Source of the DNA: Bradyrhizobium mercantei
Lineage (GTDB): Bacteria; Pseudomonadota; Alphaproteobacteria; Rhizobiales; Xanthobacteraceae
Assembly: GCF_001982635.1 (NCBI RefSeq)
Contig: NZ_MKFI01000006.1
Span: 417,113 to 481,112 of the forward strand
DNA: 64,000 bases
Reading direction: 5' to 3'
Shown here: positions 11,287 through 20,113 of the stretch, one piece after another
Layout of the letters: every line of letters begins with the position of its first letter
Position numbering within the stretch: position 1 is the stretch's first letter
Position numbers and translations under genes: made by a program
Notes under the pieces: model-generated
Database searches by the model: none
The model's input: only the letters and a program-made list of their open reading frames with translations
What the model was told of the DNA's origin: nothing

Positions 11287-12228
11287 ATGACCGACACGGC
11301 GTTGCAGGGATTGGTCGAACGGATCGGCGCAGACCATGTCGTGCGCCGGCTTGGCATCGAGGCCGCGCATGAGAGGCAGCTGATCGGCCAGGGCACGCTG
11401 GTGTTCAATGTCGAGAACTGGCGCCTGGCGCCGGGGATCGTCACGACCGCGCTCAAGCTGACCGGCCTCTATGGCCGGGCGCGGCGCAATGCCGACCGGG
11501 TCGAGGTGCGGCGCAATCTGGTGACGTCGGCGCGGCTGCCGGCAGCTTTCGACGGCTTCACCATCCTTCACCTCAGCGATCTCCACGCCGACATCAGCCA
11601 GGGCGCGATGCGGCATCTGGCCGACATCGTGCGTTACCTCGCCTGCGACATCTGCGTCCTGACCGGCGATTATCGCGGCAGGACGTTCGGCCCGTTCGAG
11701 ACCAGCCTCGCGCTGATGAGGGATGTCTGCGCGCGGATCAAGCAGCCGCTCTACGGCATCCTCGGCAATCACGACAGCATCCGCATGACGCCGGCGCTGG
11801 AGGCGATGGGCATCAGGATGCTGTTCAACGAACAGGAGCCGATCATGCGCGATGGCGCGACGATCCATCTCGCCGGGATCGACGACGCGCATTTCTATCG
11901 CACCGACGACATTGCGAAGGCTGCCGCGGCGATCCCGCGCGACGCGTTCGCGATCCTGCTGGCGCATACGCCGGAATCCTATCGCGCGGCTGACGCGGCC
12001 GGCTTCGACCTGATGCTGAGCGGCCATACCCATGGCGGCCAGCTCTGCCTGCCCGGCGGCATCGCGATCAAGCTGGAAGCACGGCTGCCGCGCCGGATGG
12101 GCAACGGCGCCTGGCGCTTCCAGACGCTCGCCGGCTACACATCAACCGGCGCCGGCACCAGCCTCGCGCCGGTGCGGCTGAACTGCCCGGCCGAGATCAC
12201 GGTGCATACGCTGCGGCGGCCGGGATAG
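11287..12228 (+). CDS. metallophosphoesterase, YkuE/DR1281-like
   Basis: The 313-residue protein carries the complete calcineurin-like metal site in order: LHLSDLHAD, LTGDYRG, GILGNHDS, LAHTPE and LSGHTHGGQ. The last two motifs and the length fit the YkuE-like group of bacterial phosphoesterases. An N-terminal extension of about 85 residues precedes the catalytic domain, has no clear signal peptide, and does not resemble a known domain. The start MTDTALQ is 83 bp after the monooxygenase stop. Substrates of this group are poorly defined and may be phosphodiesters or lipid headgroups. Confidence 0.88.
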   Translation: MTDTALQGLVERIGADHVVRRLGIEAAHERQLIGQGTLVFNVENWRLAPGIVTTALKLTGLYGRARRNADRVEVRRNLVTSARLPAAFDGFTILHLSDLHADISQGAMRHLADIVRYLACDICVLTGDYRGRTFGPFETSLALMRDVCARIKQPLYGILGNHDSIRMTPALEAMGIRMLFNEQEPIMRDGATIHLAGIDDAHFYRTDDIAKAAAAIPRDAFAILLAHTPESYRAADAAGFDLMLSGHTHGGQLCLPGGIAIKLEARLPRRMGNGAWRFQTLAGYTSTGAGTSLAPVRLNCPAEITVHTLRRPG

Positions 12229-12531
12229 CGGGTGAGTTGCCGTCGCAGGCGCGCATTACCAAAAATATCGAAAACAACCCCATGCAAAGGAGCCGGCGGG
12301 ACTTTCGCCGGTAAAATCATATGGACGTTCGCCATACGCGATCGCTCTGCCGTAAGGACGAAGAGAGAGAGAGTAGCGGGAGTGTCAATTTCCCGGCTTC
12401 TTCGCGCCCGCGCTTTGTTCGTTCACCGTGCAAACGATCAGGAGCGTGTAGCCGCGCGCGTCCTTGGCGATCTCCGGCGTCTCACGCTTCAGCGAATCAC
12501 GCCACTCGGCGGTCGGCCGCGAAGGCGGATG
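12229..12531. other. intergenic region with an open frame lacking a start
   Basis: This 300-bp gap contains no complete gene I can support. On the minus strand, 12385-12531 is open for 48 codons immediately after, and in the same frame as, the TAG stop of the small membrane protein. It reads like protein (TAEWRDSLKRETPEIAKDAR, then YTLLIVCTVNEQ) but has no usable start. It may be the remnant of a longer gene. A small GC hairpin near 12293-12311 may help end transcription of the phosphoesterase gene. Confidence 0.35.
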
Positions 12532-12777
12532 CTACTGCGGCTCTCCGACCGAGGATTGCGTCGGCGGATTGGGATCGCTGAACCAGTACCAGGACGCGAG
12601 GGCATGCACGCCGACGCCGATCAGGAAGATGCCGGCGTAGAGCTCGACCGCGTGATTCATCGCCAGCAGGCGGGCGCGCGGCACAGCGCCCTGGCCCTGG
12701 TAAGTCCAGAACCAGTGCCCCACGGCGACGATGCCAACGCCGAGCGCGGCGATGGCCCGGCCGGCCGCATTCATCAT
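12532..12777 (-). CDS. small two-helix membrane protein
   Basis: The protein has 81 residues from MMNAAGRAIAALGVGIVAVGHWFW. An upstream in-frame Met (12876) would add 33 polar residues unlike the rest. Two hydrophobic segments (about 7-25 and 45-65) are joined by a short basic loop, and the C-terminus is polar with a PNPP turn. It appears to be a hypothetical inner-membrane protein of unknown function. It ends at an amber codon, after which the same frame stays open for another 48 codons. Confidence 0.6.
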   Translation of the reverse strand: MMNAAGRAIAALGVGIVAVGHWFWTYQGQGAVPRARLLAMNHAVELYAGIFLIGVGVHALASWYWFSDPNPPTQSSVGEPQ

Positions 12778-12921
12778 CCTCACGCGAAGGTCTCCCGACT
12801 TTCCCGGCCGGGACAGGATATCGGGAGAACCTGACGCTGACCTTACTCGGGAAATGGAACGCAGCCCGGATGGCACGCAGCTCGATCCGGTGGTCCTGCC
12901 CGGGGAGGGAGTTGTCTTCTC

Positions 12922-13046
12922 CTACCCCCTGAAAGGGGGAAGGTCGGGATGGGGGTCAAGCCACAGGCGATGCTGCAAGCGGCGAAAGCGGATCCCCACC
13001 CGCTTGGCTCTGGCGAGCAAAGCGACCTCCCCTTTTCAAAGGGAGG
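12922..13046. repeat. paired C-rich/G-rich hairpin repeat
   Basis: Two short hairpins bracket this stretch. Each has a run of four to five C and a matching run of G around a GAA or TTTTCAA loop (near 12924-12940 and 13026-13046). They are related to each other, and the arrangement is typical of an intergenic palindromic unit. It lies between the small membrane protein gene and acdS. Confidence 0.6.
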
Positions 13047-13057
13047 TATGCAGCAGC

Positions 13058-13092
13058 GTAGCCCGGAGTTCGCTTCGCTTCATCCGGGCTAC
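13058..13092. terminator. GTAGCCCGGA hairpin downstream of acdS
   Basis: Perfect 10-bp arms GTAGCCCGGA and TCCGGGCTAC surround a 15-nt spacer that itself contains CGCTTCGCTT. It sits 16 bp beyond the acdS stop. It could act as a terminator or be a mobile palindromic repeat, and there is no T-run. Confidence 0.5.
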
Positions 13093-13107
13093 GAAGCGGG
13101 AACAGCC

Positions 13108-14121
13108 TTACCCGTTGCGGAACGCGTAGGCGTAACCGTTGAGCGCCGGCGCGCCGCCGAGATGGGCGTAGAGCACCTTCGATCCGGCCGGGAAATAGCC
13201 CTTCTGCACCAGATCGATCATGCCCTGCATCGATTTGCCCTCATAGACGGGGTCGGTGATCATGCCCTCGAGCCGCGCGCTGAGGCGGATCGCCTCCTTG
13301 GTCTCCTCCGACGGCACGCCGTAGGCAGGATAGGCGTAGTCCTCGATCAACACGACATCATCCTCGACGATGTCGCGGCCGAGCTCGACCAGCTCAGCGG
13401 TGTTCTGCGCGATCGACAGCACCTGCGCCTTGGTTTGCGCCGGCGTGAACGAACCGTCGATACCGATCACGTTGCGCGCGCGCCCGTCGGCAGCGAAACC
13501 GACCAGCATGCCGGCATGGGTCGAGCCGGTCACCGTGCAGACGATGATGTAGTCGAACTTGACGCCGAGCTGACGCTCCTGCGCGCGTACCTCTTCGGCG
13601 AAGCCGACATAGCCGAGCCCGCCAAATTTGTGCACGGAGGCGCCGGCCGGAATCGCGTAAGGCTTGCCGCCCGAAGCCTTGACCTCCTCGATCGCCTGCT
13701 CCCAGCTCTTGCGGATGCCGATGTCGAAACCTTCGTCGACCAGGCGCACGTCGGCGCCCATCACGCGCGAGAGCAGGATGTTGCCGACGCGGTCGTAGAC
13801 CGCGTCCTCATGCGGCACCCAGCTTTCCTGCACCAGCCGGCACTTCATGCCGATCTTGGCCGCGACCGCTGCAACCATGCGGGTGTGGTTCGATTGCACG
13901 CCGCCGATCGAGACCAGCGTGTCGGCGTTGGAGGCGATCGCGTCGGGGATGATGTATTCGAGCTTGCGCAGCTTGTTGCCGCCATAGGCAAGCCCGGAAT
14001 TGCAATCCTCGCGCTTGGCATAGAGCTCGACCTTGCCGCCGAGATGCTTTGACAGCCGATCGAGCTTCTCGATGGCGGTCGGCCCGAAGGTGAGCGGATA
14101 GCGCGCGAATTTTTCCAGCAT
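13108..14121 (-). CDS. acdS: 1-aminocyclopropane-1-carboxylate deaminase
   Basis: The 337-residue PLP enzyme splits ACC, the plant ethylene precursor, into 2-oxobutyrate and ammonia. The PLP lysine lies in GGNKLRKLEY (K50). The two residues that separate true ACC deaminases from D-cysteine desulfhydrases, Glu and Leu (295 and 322 in Pseudomonas numbering), are present here in VYEGKS and HLGGAPALNG. The start MLEKFARYPLTFGPTAIEKL matches the family N-terminus. It is divergent from an Lrp-type gene (acdR), the classic arrangement in rhizobia and other plant-associated bacteria. The enzyme is expected to be cytoplasmic and to lower ethylene in associated roots. Confidence 0.96.
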   Translation of the reverse strand: MLEKFARYPLTFGPTAIEKLDRLSKHLGGKVELYAKREDCNSGLAYGGNKLRKLEYIIPDAIASNADTLVSIGGVQSNHTRMVAAVAAKIGMKCRLVQESWVPHEDAVYDRVGNILLSRVMGADVRLVDEGFDIGIRKSWEQAIEEVKASGGKPYAIPAGASVHKFGGLGYVGFAEEVRAQERQLGVKFDYIIVCTVTGSTHAGMLVGFAADGRARNVIGIDGSFTPAQTKAQVLSIAQNTAELVELGRDIVEDDVVLIEDYAYPAYGVPSEETKEAIRLSARLEGMITDPVYEGKSMQGMIDLVQKGYFPAGSKVLYAHLGGAPALNGYAYAFRNG

Positions 14122-14245
14122 GCCGGCGTCCTCGTTGGTGTCCTGAACGGCGGCCAGACCTATCACCCCGGGTGCGAAAGGTGCTCTCTAACTCGGGCCC
14201 CGTAATTATCGAAGATTGCTGGATTTGGCCAAAATGATATATTTC

Positions 14246-14273
14246 CTCTCACCAAATCGAATAATAGTGAGAG
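14246..14273. promoter_or_regulatory. inverted repeat CTCTCAC-N14-GTGAGAG, candidate AcdR operator
   Basis: Perfect 7-bp arms are spaced so that their centres lie two helical turns apart, within an AT-rich region between acdS and acdR. The right arm ends 8 bp before the acdR start, so binding would overlap its ribosome site and probably its promoter. This suits an Lrp-family octamer or dimer. The role is inferred from position. Confidence 0.6.
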
Positions 14274-14281
14274 ATTCTTCC

Positions 14282-14746
14282 ATGTCCGCCCGGCTCGACC
14301 GCATCGACCTCAAGATGTTGAGATTGCTGCAAAAGAACGGCCGGCTCAGTAATGCCGAGCTGGCCGATCAGGTCGGCGTCAGCCCCGCCACCTGCCATCG
14401 GCGGACCCAGGCGCTGTTCGACGAGGGTTATGTCAGCTGTGTCCGCGCCATGGTGGCGCCGCGCAAGCTCGGCAAGGGCACGCTGGTCATGGTCGGCGTG
14501 GTGCTCGACCGCTCGACGCCGGAGAGCTTTGCGAGCTTCGAGCAGGCGGTGGCGAAACTCAAATGCGTGCTCGACTGCCACCTCGTCGCCGGCGACTTCG
14601 ACTATTTCCTCAAGATCCGCGCCGGCGACGTCGACGACTTCAAGCGCATCCATGGCGACCAGCTGATCGCGCTGCCCGGCGTGCGGCAGACCCGCACCTT
14701 CTTCGTGATGAAGGAGGTGGTGGACAACGCGGCGCTGGAGTTTTGA
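14282..14746 (+). CDS. acdR: Lrp/AsnC-family regulator of ACC deaminase
   Basis: The 154-residue protein has an N-terminal winged helix-turn-helix (LDRIDLKMLRLLQKNGRLSN followed by AELADQVGVSPATCHRR). The C-terminal RAM/AsnC ligand-binding domain contains the GDFDYFLKIRAGDVDDF motif. AcdR proteins activate acdS in response to ACC and leucine through Lrp-type assembly. The start at 14282 is chosen because the conserved HTH follows directly. Divergent placement 160 bp from acdS with an inverted repeat between them supports the assignment. Confidence 0.9.
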   Translation: MSARLDRIDLKMLRLLQKNGRLSNAELADQVGVSPATCHRRTQALFDEGYVSCVRAMVAPRKLGKGTLVMVGVVLDRSTPESFASFEQAVAKLKCVLDCHLVAGDFDYFLKIRAGDVDDFKRIHGDQLIALPGVRQTRTFFVMKEVVDNAALEF

Positions 14747-14809
14747 AGAGACGCCGGCGAGCGAGTGCCGCGCGTCGCGCAGCATCTCTTCAATGCTGAA
14801 AGGATCGCT

Positions 14810-16375
14810 TTAGCCGCCCGCCGCGCCTTCCGCCGATCCCTCGCGCCCATCCCTCGCCTTGCCGTGCAGCGCGACCGTGTCGCCATCGTAGGTCAGCGTC
14901 CAGGTCCAGGCGTCGCCGAGCCCGACATATTGCAGATCGACGACAAGGGTCCGCTCGTCCTGCCACGCGCCCTTGACGGCGCGAATACCGAGGAAGGTGG
15001 GGGAGCTCTTGCGTGAGAGGCCGTCGAGACCGATCGGTCCGTCGAAGTGACGCCGTGCAGGATCGCCGGCGTTGGTCTCCACGACGTAGCGCGGGTTCTC
15101 ATCGGCAAGGAACAGCGTCAGCGTCTTGATGCCGAGGTTGTTGTCGGGGAATTTGTAGGTCCGGCCCGAGATCGTGGATGCGATCGCGGGCGTCGCACCA
15201 ACCTGGGTCGGCTTCTCCGTGGCGACGTCGGCGATCGCCTTTGCCAATTGCTCGGCCGCGGCCGGATCGGCCGGCAGGGCCTGGTCGGATTTGACGGCGC
15301 CGGAAATCTCGTCGGCCAACCTGCCGAATGGGCAGAAATTGCTCGCCGTCATCACCGCAACGATATCGCGCTCCGGCAGGACCATGATCACCTGACAATG
15401 ATAGCCGACCGTCATAAAGATGTGCTTGTCCGGAATGGTCCAGAACTGGTTGGCATAGCGCAGCCGCGGATCAAATCGGGCATTCATGTTCACGGTGGCA
15501 TGGTTGACGGCATCGAGGAAATCCGCCGGCAGCAACTGCTTGCCCGCCCACTCACCGTTGCGCAGATAGAGATAGCCGATCTTCGCCATGTCGCGGGGCC
15601 GCATCATCAGCCCGAATCCGCCGATCGAAAGCCTTTGCGGATCGCGCCGCCAGAACGGCTGCGTGATGCCGAGCGGGCCGAACAGCCGCTCCTGGGCATA
15701 GTCGGCGGTGCTCTTGCCGGTGACCTTGCTTACGATCGCGGACAACAAATGCGAGCCACCGCTGTTGTAATAGAACACCTCGCCCGGCGCATGCGCCATC
15801 GGGCGGTCGAGAATGAACTGGACCCAGTCCGCGCTCTTTCCCATGTCGCGCAGCGACTGCTCCCGGCCGCCTTCAAACCCCTCGTCCCAGTCGAGGCCCG
15901 ACGTCATGTTGAGCAGGTGCTGGACCGTGATGGCCTTCTTGCGCTCGTCGATATTGGCGATGCTGCGATCGGAAAAGAAATCCAGCATCGGATGATCGAG
16001 ACGATCCAGCAGACCATCCTTGTAGGCGATCGCCAGCAGCGTCGAGACCATCGCCTTGGTGGAGGAGTTGATCGCGTGCGGCATGTCCGCGGTGAAGGGC
16101 GCGTAATTCACGTCGAGCACGACGCGGCCATGGCGCGTCACCAGCAGGCTGTCGAAGCTGCGCGTGGTGCCGGTGGTCACCAGCTTGGCCAGGACAGCCG
16201 AATCCATGCCCTGCTGCTCCGGCGTCGAGGTTTCCCATTGAGCCGTCGGCCAGACCGGCTCGGCGGCTTGCGCATTGGCCGCACCGGAATAAGCCCATGT
16301 GAGCAGGAAGAGCGCGCCAACCGCCGCAGCCCCGATCTGTGACGAAAGCCCGACGACGCGACCAACTGCCTGCAT
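14810..16375 (-). CDS. exported serine hydrolase, beta-lactamase class C fold
   Basis: The 521-residue protein starts at MQAVGRVVGLSSQ, chosen because GGGGCGGA lies 5-6 nt upstream. The alternative Met is 8 residues earlier. A signal peptide with hydrophobic core and A-x-A end covers about residues 1-37. The SxxK nucleophile motif is in INSSTKAM, and the YNSGGSHLL segment supplies the class C Tyr-x-Asn. The family contains penicillin-binding proteins, esterases and 6-aminohexanoate-dimer hydrolases, and this sequence does not reveal which. About 150 C-terminal residues follow the catalytic domain. It lies convergent with acdR. Confidence 0.85.
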   Translation of the reverse strand: MQAVGRVVGLSSQIGAAAVGALFLLTWAYSGAANAQAAEPVWPTAQWETSTPEQQGMDSAVLAKLVTTGTTRSFDSLLVTRHGRVVLDVNYAPFTADMPHAINSSTKAMVSTLLAIAYKDGLLDRLDHPMLDFFSDRSIANIDERKKAITVQHLLNMTSGLDWDEGFEGGREQSLRDMGKSADWVQFILDRPMAHAPGEVFYYNSGGSHLLSAIVSKVTGKSTADYAQERLFGPLGITQPFWRRDPQRLSIGGFGLMMRPRDMAKIGYLYLRNGEWAGKQLLPADFLDAVNHATVNMNARFDPRLRYANQFWTIPDKHIFMTVGYHCQVIMVLPERDIVAVMTASNFCPFGRLADEISGAVKSDQALPADPAAAEQLAKAIADVATEKPTQVGATPAIASTISGRTYKFPDNNLGIKTLTLFLADENPRYVVETNAGDPARRHFDGPIGLDGLSRKSSPTFLGIRAVKGAWQDERTLVVDLQYVGLGDAWTWTLTYDGDTVALHGKARDGREGSAEGAAGG

Positions 16376-16708
16376 ATTCCGCCCCTGCCAGTGATCCACT
16401 CGCGCAAGACATATATCAAGGCATATATCACGAGCGGCAGCGATCCTGTTTCACAACTTGCGGACATCGGATGCCGACGCGGCGAGAGCCAGGCGATTGG
16501 CAATTCCAAGTGTGATACGGCTCACGAATTCGTGGCAGAACGTCACAGCCCGGGTGGATGGGCGCGTGTTTCCGGGAGGCGTGCGATGCCGTAAGCTGTC
16601 CGCAGCCAACCTCGCGTCCAGCGGAGAGCCAGGCCGCCCCGTACAGACCGTTGCAACGCTGCGAGCGGCCCGACGTTGGTAACAAGCCGACATAACCGGG
16701 AGAACGTC
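16376..16708. other. intergenic region upstream of mtoX and the serine hydrolase
   Basis: About 330 bp separate two divergent starts. The part near the hydrolase has a short tandem motif (ATATATCA twice at about 16409-16430). The middle is GC-rich with no coding-like frame. ACCGGGAGAA just before 16709 is the probable ribosome site of mtoX. I see no complete gene. Confidence 0.4.
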
Positions 16709-18109
16709 ATGACGATGCGACCCGACCCCACGTTTCACGCCTCGCCCAAGCTCGCGATGGAGGCGCCGCCGGAGCAGTTCGCCTACACGCTGCTGCTCAG
16801 TCCCGACTTCAAGAAGCCCGATGCGCTCGCGGTGATCGACGTCAAGCCGGGCTCGAAGACCTACGGCAAGATCGTTCACACCGTGACGATGCCGAACAAG
16901 GGCGACGAGTTCCATCACTTCGGCTGGAACGCCTGCTCCTCCGCATTGTCTCCGCTCACTGGGCACGCCTTCATCGAGCGGCGCTATCTCATTATCCCCG
17001 GCCTGCGGTCGTCGCGCATCTACATCATCGACACCAAGCCCTCGCCGCTCGAGGCCAAGATCCACAAGATCATCGAGCCGGAGGAAGTGTTCAAGAAGAC
17101 CGGCTACTCGCGGCCGCACACCATTCATTGCGGGCCGGACGGCATCTATGTCTCCACCCTCGGCGGTGGCGGCAAGGACGGCACGCAAGGCCCGCCCGGC
17201 ATCTTCATCATGGATTGCGAGACCTTCGACGTGCTCGGCCGCTGGGAGATCGACCGCGGGCCGCAGACGCTGCACTATGATTTCTGGTGGAATCTGCCGC
17301 GCGACTACATGGTGTCGAGCGAATGGGCGCTGCCGCCGCAATTCGAGAACGGCATCGTCGCCGAGGACCTGCTGTCGAACAAATACGGTCACCGGCTGCA
17401 CTTCTGGGATTTGCGCGCGCGGCGCAACGTGCAGACCATCGACCTCGGCGCCAATCACCAGATGGCGCTCGAGGTCAGGCCCGCGCACGATCCGGTCCGC
17501 GAATACGGCTTCGTCGGCGTCGTCGTCGACACCACCAACCTCGAGGCCTCGATCTGGACCTGGTGGCGCGAGGGCGGAAAATTCCAGGCCGAGAAGACCG
17601 CGACGATCCCGCCCGAGCCGGCGCCGAAGGAGAAGCTGCCGCCGCTGTTGCAGGGCTTCGGCGCGGTGCCGCCGCTGGTCACCGACATCGACCTGTCGAT
17701 GGACGACCGCTTCCTCTACGTCTCCTGCTGGGGTACCGGCGAGATGCGCCAATACGACGTGCGCGATCCGAGGAAGCCGAAGCTTGCGGGTTCGGTGCAT
17801 ATCGGCGGCATCGCGCGCCGCACGCCGCATCCGAGCGGCAAGGCGTTCGCCGGCGGCCCGCAGATGGTCGAGATCAGCCGCGACGGCAAGCGGGTGTACT
17901 GGACCAACTCGCTCTATTCGACCTGGGACGACCAGTTCTATCCCGACGGCATGCCGGGCGCCGAGGTGATGGCCAATGTCGGCGCCAACGGCGGGCTGGA
18001 GCTTGCCAAGGACTATTTCGTCGACTTCCCCGAGGGCTATCGCCCGCATCAGATCCGCCTCGAGGGCGGTGACTGCTCGACGGATTCGTTCTGCTATCCG
18101 TCGGTATGA
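16709..18109 (+). CDS. mtoX: selenium-binding protein SBP56 family, methanethiol oxidase
   Basis: The 466-residue protein matches SBP56 along its length. Bacterial members are copper-dependent methanethiol oxidases that convert methanethiol to formaldehyde, sulfide and hydrogen peroxide. Conserved His-rich segments are all visible: DEFHHFGWNAC, RPHTIHCGPDG, QTLHYDFWWN, GANHQMALEVRPAHDP and the C-terminal RPHQIRLEGGDCSTD. No signal peptide is evident, whereas characterised Hyphomicrobium MtoX is periplasmic. The SCO1 and MauG-like genes that commonly accompany mtoX are absent. The stop overlaps the start of a membrane protein gene. The start MTMRPDPTF follows a good ribosome site. Confidence 0.88.
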   Translation: MTMRPDPTFHASPKLAMEAPPEQFAYTLLLSPDFKKPDALAVIDVKPGSKTYGKIVHTVTMPNKGDEFHHFGWNACSSALSPLTGHAFIERRYLIIPGLRSSRIYIIDTKPSPLEAKIHKIIEPEEVFKKTGYSRPHTIHCGPDGIYVSTLGGGGKDGTQGPPGIFIMDCETFDVLGRWEIDRGPQTLHYDFWWNLPRDYMVSSEWALPPQFENGIVAEDLLSNKYGHRLHFWDLRARRNVQTIDLGANHQMALEVRPAHDPVREYGFVGVVVDTTNLEASIWTWWREGGKFQAEKTATIPPEPAPKEKLPPLLQGFGAVPPLVTDIDLSMDDRFLYVSCWGTGEMRQYDVRDPRKPKLAGSVHIGGIARRTPHPSGKAFAGGPQMVEISRDGKRVYWTNSLYSTWDDQFYPDGMPGAEVMANVGANGGLELAKDYFVDFPEGYRPHQIRLEGGDCSTDSFCYPSV

Positions 18110-18780
18110 GTGAGGTCGATCCGACGGCGATCTGGTTGTGGCTCGCGATCATCGCAAGCGGCCTCTATCACGGCATCAATCCGGGCATGGGCTGGCCGCT
18201 CGCGGTGTCCGCGGGCCTGATGGACAAATCCCCGCGCGCCGTGCTCGGCGCGCTGCTGCCGCTGTCGACGGGCCACCTCGCGGCGATGCTACTGGTGCTG
18301 CTGCCGTTTGCGCTGTTGATCGCGCTGGCGGAATGGCAGCGCCCGATCCAGATCACGGCTGCCATCATCATCATCGGCTTCGGCCTCATGCGTCTGGTTG
18401 ATCGCCGTCATCCGCGCGTTCTGGCGCGGATACCGCCGGCCAGGCTGGCGCTGTGGTCGTTCGCGGTGGCGATTGCCCATGGCGCAGGCCTGATGCTGCT
18501 GCCGATCTATCTCGGCCTCTGCGCGACATCATCGGCGCATGATGGCCACACGGCCGCGGAGCGCGTGATCGGCCAGAATCTTGCGATGGCGCTTTTGGTT
18601 GCGCTGGTCCACACCGCCGCCATGCTCGCTGCCGGCGGCCTGCTGGCATGGCTGGTCTATCGCTATCTCGGCGTCAAATTCGTCGCGCGGAGCTGGTTCA
18701 ATCTGGAGGCGGTCTGGGCAGTCAGCCTCATTCTCGTCGGCGCTGCGGCGCTTGCCATCAATGTCGCGGAGTGGCGCTGA
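18106..18780 (+). CDS. polytopic membrane protein coupled to mtoX
   Basis: The 224-residue protein has about six hydrophobic segments and His residues at membrane boundaries (GLYHGINPGMGW, LSTGHLAAM, AIAHGAGLM, ALVHTAAM). Its ATG overlaps the mtoX TGA by one base, so the two are translationally coupled. The repeated small-residue-plus-His pattern recalls metal transporters or metal-delivery proteins, so copper supply to MtoX is a reasonable guess, but I do not recognise a named family. It is followed by about 150 bp before the LysM gene. Confidence 0.75.
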   Translation: MSEVDPTAIWLWLAIIASGLYHGINPGMGWPLAVSAGLMDKSPRAVLGALLPLSTGHLAAMLLVLLPFALLIALAEWQRPIQITAAIIIIGFGLMRLVDRRHPRVLARIPPARLALWSFAVAIAHGAGLMLLPIYLGLCATSSAHDGHTAAERVIGQNLAMALLVALVHTAAMLAAGGLLAWLVYRYLGVKFVARSWFNLEAVWAVSLILVGAAALAINVAEWR

Positions 18781-18929
18781 GCCGTTGGGTCAGCCGGGCT
18801 GCCCGAGCGAAGTAATCCTTTCATCCGACTTGATGGCGGGCGCAGATCGGCGCAATCTCTCCCGGAATCCCCAAGGGGTCGCAGGGTCGCGCGCGGACGC
18901 GCGGGGACATTCATCCGCAGGTGACAATC

Positions 18930-20093
18930 ATGAATGTCACGGCGATGAGACTTGCCATACCGTTGCTGGCGCTTGCCGCCGGCGGCACGGCGGCGTTCGT
19001 GTTCGGCATCCGCCAGACCCAGCAGATCCTGGGCGCGAACACGCCCTTGATGGCGGCGGCGCCGTCGAAGCCGGCCCCCGCGCAAGCGCAAGACACGAAT
19101 CGGGACAAGACTGCGCTGGCCACAGCGCAAACCGACACCGCGGCCCTGGCCGACGCGCTCGGGGCGGCGCCGGCATCGGGCGGCGACGCCGTGCCGGAGT
19201 TCGACGTCGTCAACATCGAGCCGACCGGCGAGACGGTCGTCGCCGGCCGCGCGCTGCCGGGCGCGACGGTGGAATTGCTGCGCAATGGCGAGGTGCACGA
19301 TCGCGCCGTGGCGGACAAATCCGGCCAGTTCGTCATGGTCCCGCGCCCGCTTCCGCCGGGAAACTATGACCTCACTTTGCGCATCACGCGTGACGGCAAG
19401 CAGGTGACCTCCAAACAGAGCGTCGCGGTGGCGCTCGAGGCTGCGGCAAGGGAGCGGCCGATGGTGGCGCTGATGGCGCCGGACAAGCCGGTCAAGGTGC
19501 TGTCGCAACCTGCGGCCGCGGCGCCGGCCGCCGGGAAGGTTGTTGTCGCGGCGGTCGAGACCGAACCGGGCGGCAAGCTGCATGTCAGCGGTCAGGCACC
19601 TCCCGGCGCGACCGTCAGGCTCTATCTCAACGACAGTTTGATCACCTCCGCCACCGCCGATGCGGCGGGGCACCTCTCGGTCACGATCAACAAGGGCGTG
19701 GCGGCCGGCGATTATCGCGTCCGGCTTGACGACGTCGACCCCGGCTCCGGCAAGGTCCGCGCGCGCGCCGAGGTGCCGTTCAACGTTCCGGACACGACGA
19801 CGACCGCATCGATTCCGGCATCGGCCGCGTCGTCCGGTAGTGCCGGTGTGACCACACCGCAACTTGCGGCGGCGACTGCCCCTACCACGTCTGATGCGAG
19901 TTCACCTTCCGCCGTGATCGTGCCGAAGATCACGACGACCACGGTGGCGCGCGGCGACAGCCTGTGGCGAATCAGCCAGCGCGCATTCGGCGCCGGACAA
20001 CGCTACGCGGTGATCTATCGGGCAAACCAGCAGCAGATCCGCAATCCCAATTTGATCTATCCCGGCCAGGTCTTCGTCGTGCCGGCACGGTGA
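18930..20093 (+). CDS. LysM-domain envelope protein
   Basis: The 387-residue protein starts at MNVTAMRLAIPLLALAAGG; a GTG three codons earlier is also possible. A single N-terminal hydrophobic helix anchors or exports it. A long Ala/Pro-rich segment contains two Ig-like or big-domain-like units (ALPGATVELLRNGEVHDRAV and APPGATVRLYLNDSLITSAT). The C-terminus is one LysM domain (ARGDSLWRISQRAFG with NPNLIYPGQVFVVP), which binds peptidoglycan. This domain order is common in rhizobial periplasmic scaffold proteins. No partner is adjacent. Confidence 0.82.
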   Translation: MNVTAMRLAIPLLALAAGGTAAFVFGIRQTQQILGANTPLMAAAPSKPAPAQAQDTNRDKTALATAQTDTAALADALGAAPASGGDAVPEFDVVNIEPTGETVVAGRALPGATVELLRNGEVHDRAVADKSGQFVMVPRPLPPGNYDLTLRITRDGKQVTSKQSVAVALEAAARERPMVALMAPDKPVKVLSQPAAAAPAAGKVVVAAVETEPGGKLHVSGQAPPGATVRLYLNDSLITSATADAAGHLSVTINKGVAAGDYRVRLDDVDPGSGKVRARAEVPFNVPDTTTTASIPASAASSGSAGVTTPQLAAATAPTTSDASSPSAVIVPKITTTTVARGDSLWRISQRAFGAGQRYAVIYRANQQQIRNPNLIYPGQVFVVPAR

Positions 20094-20113
20094 GGCCGGC
20101 CTTCCGCCAACGG

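Noticed and set aside
12891..13107. CRISPR array
   Set aside because: The repeats are single palindromic hairpins of unequal spacing; there are no regular spacers.
16451..18049. 532-codon frame antisense to mtoX
   Set aside because: The mtoX frame matches SBP56 throughout; the antisense frame has no family resemblance.
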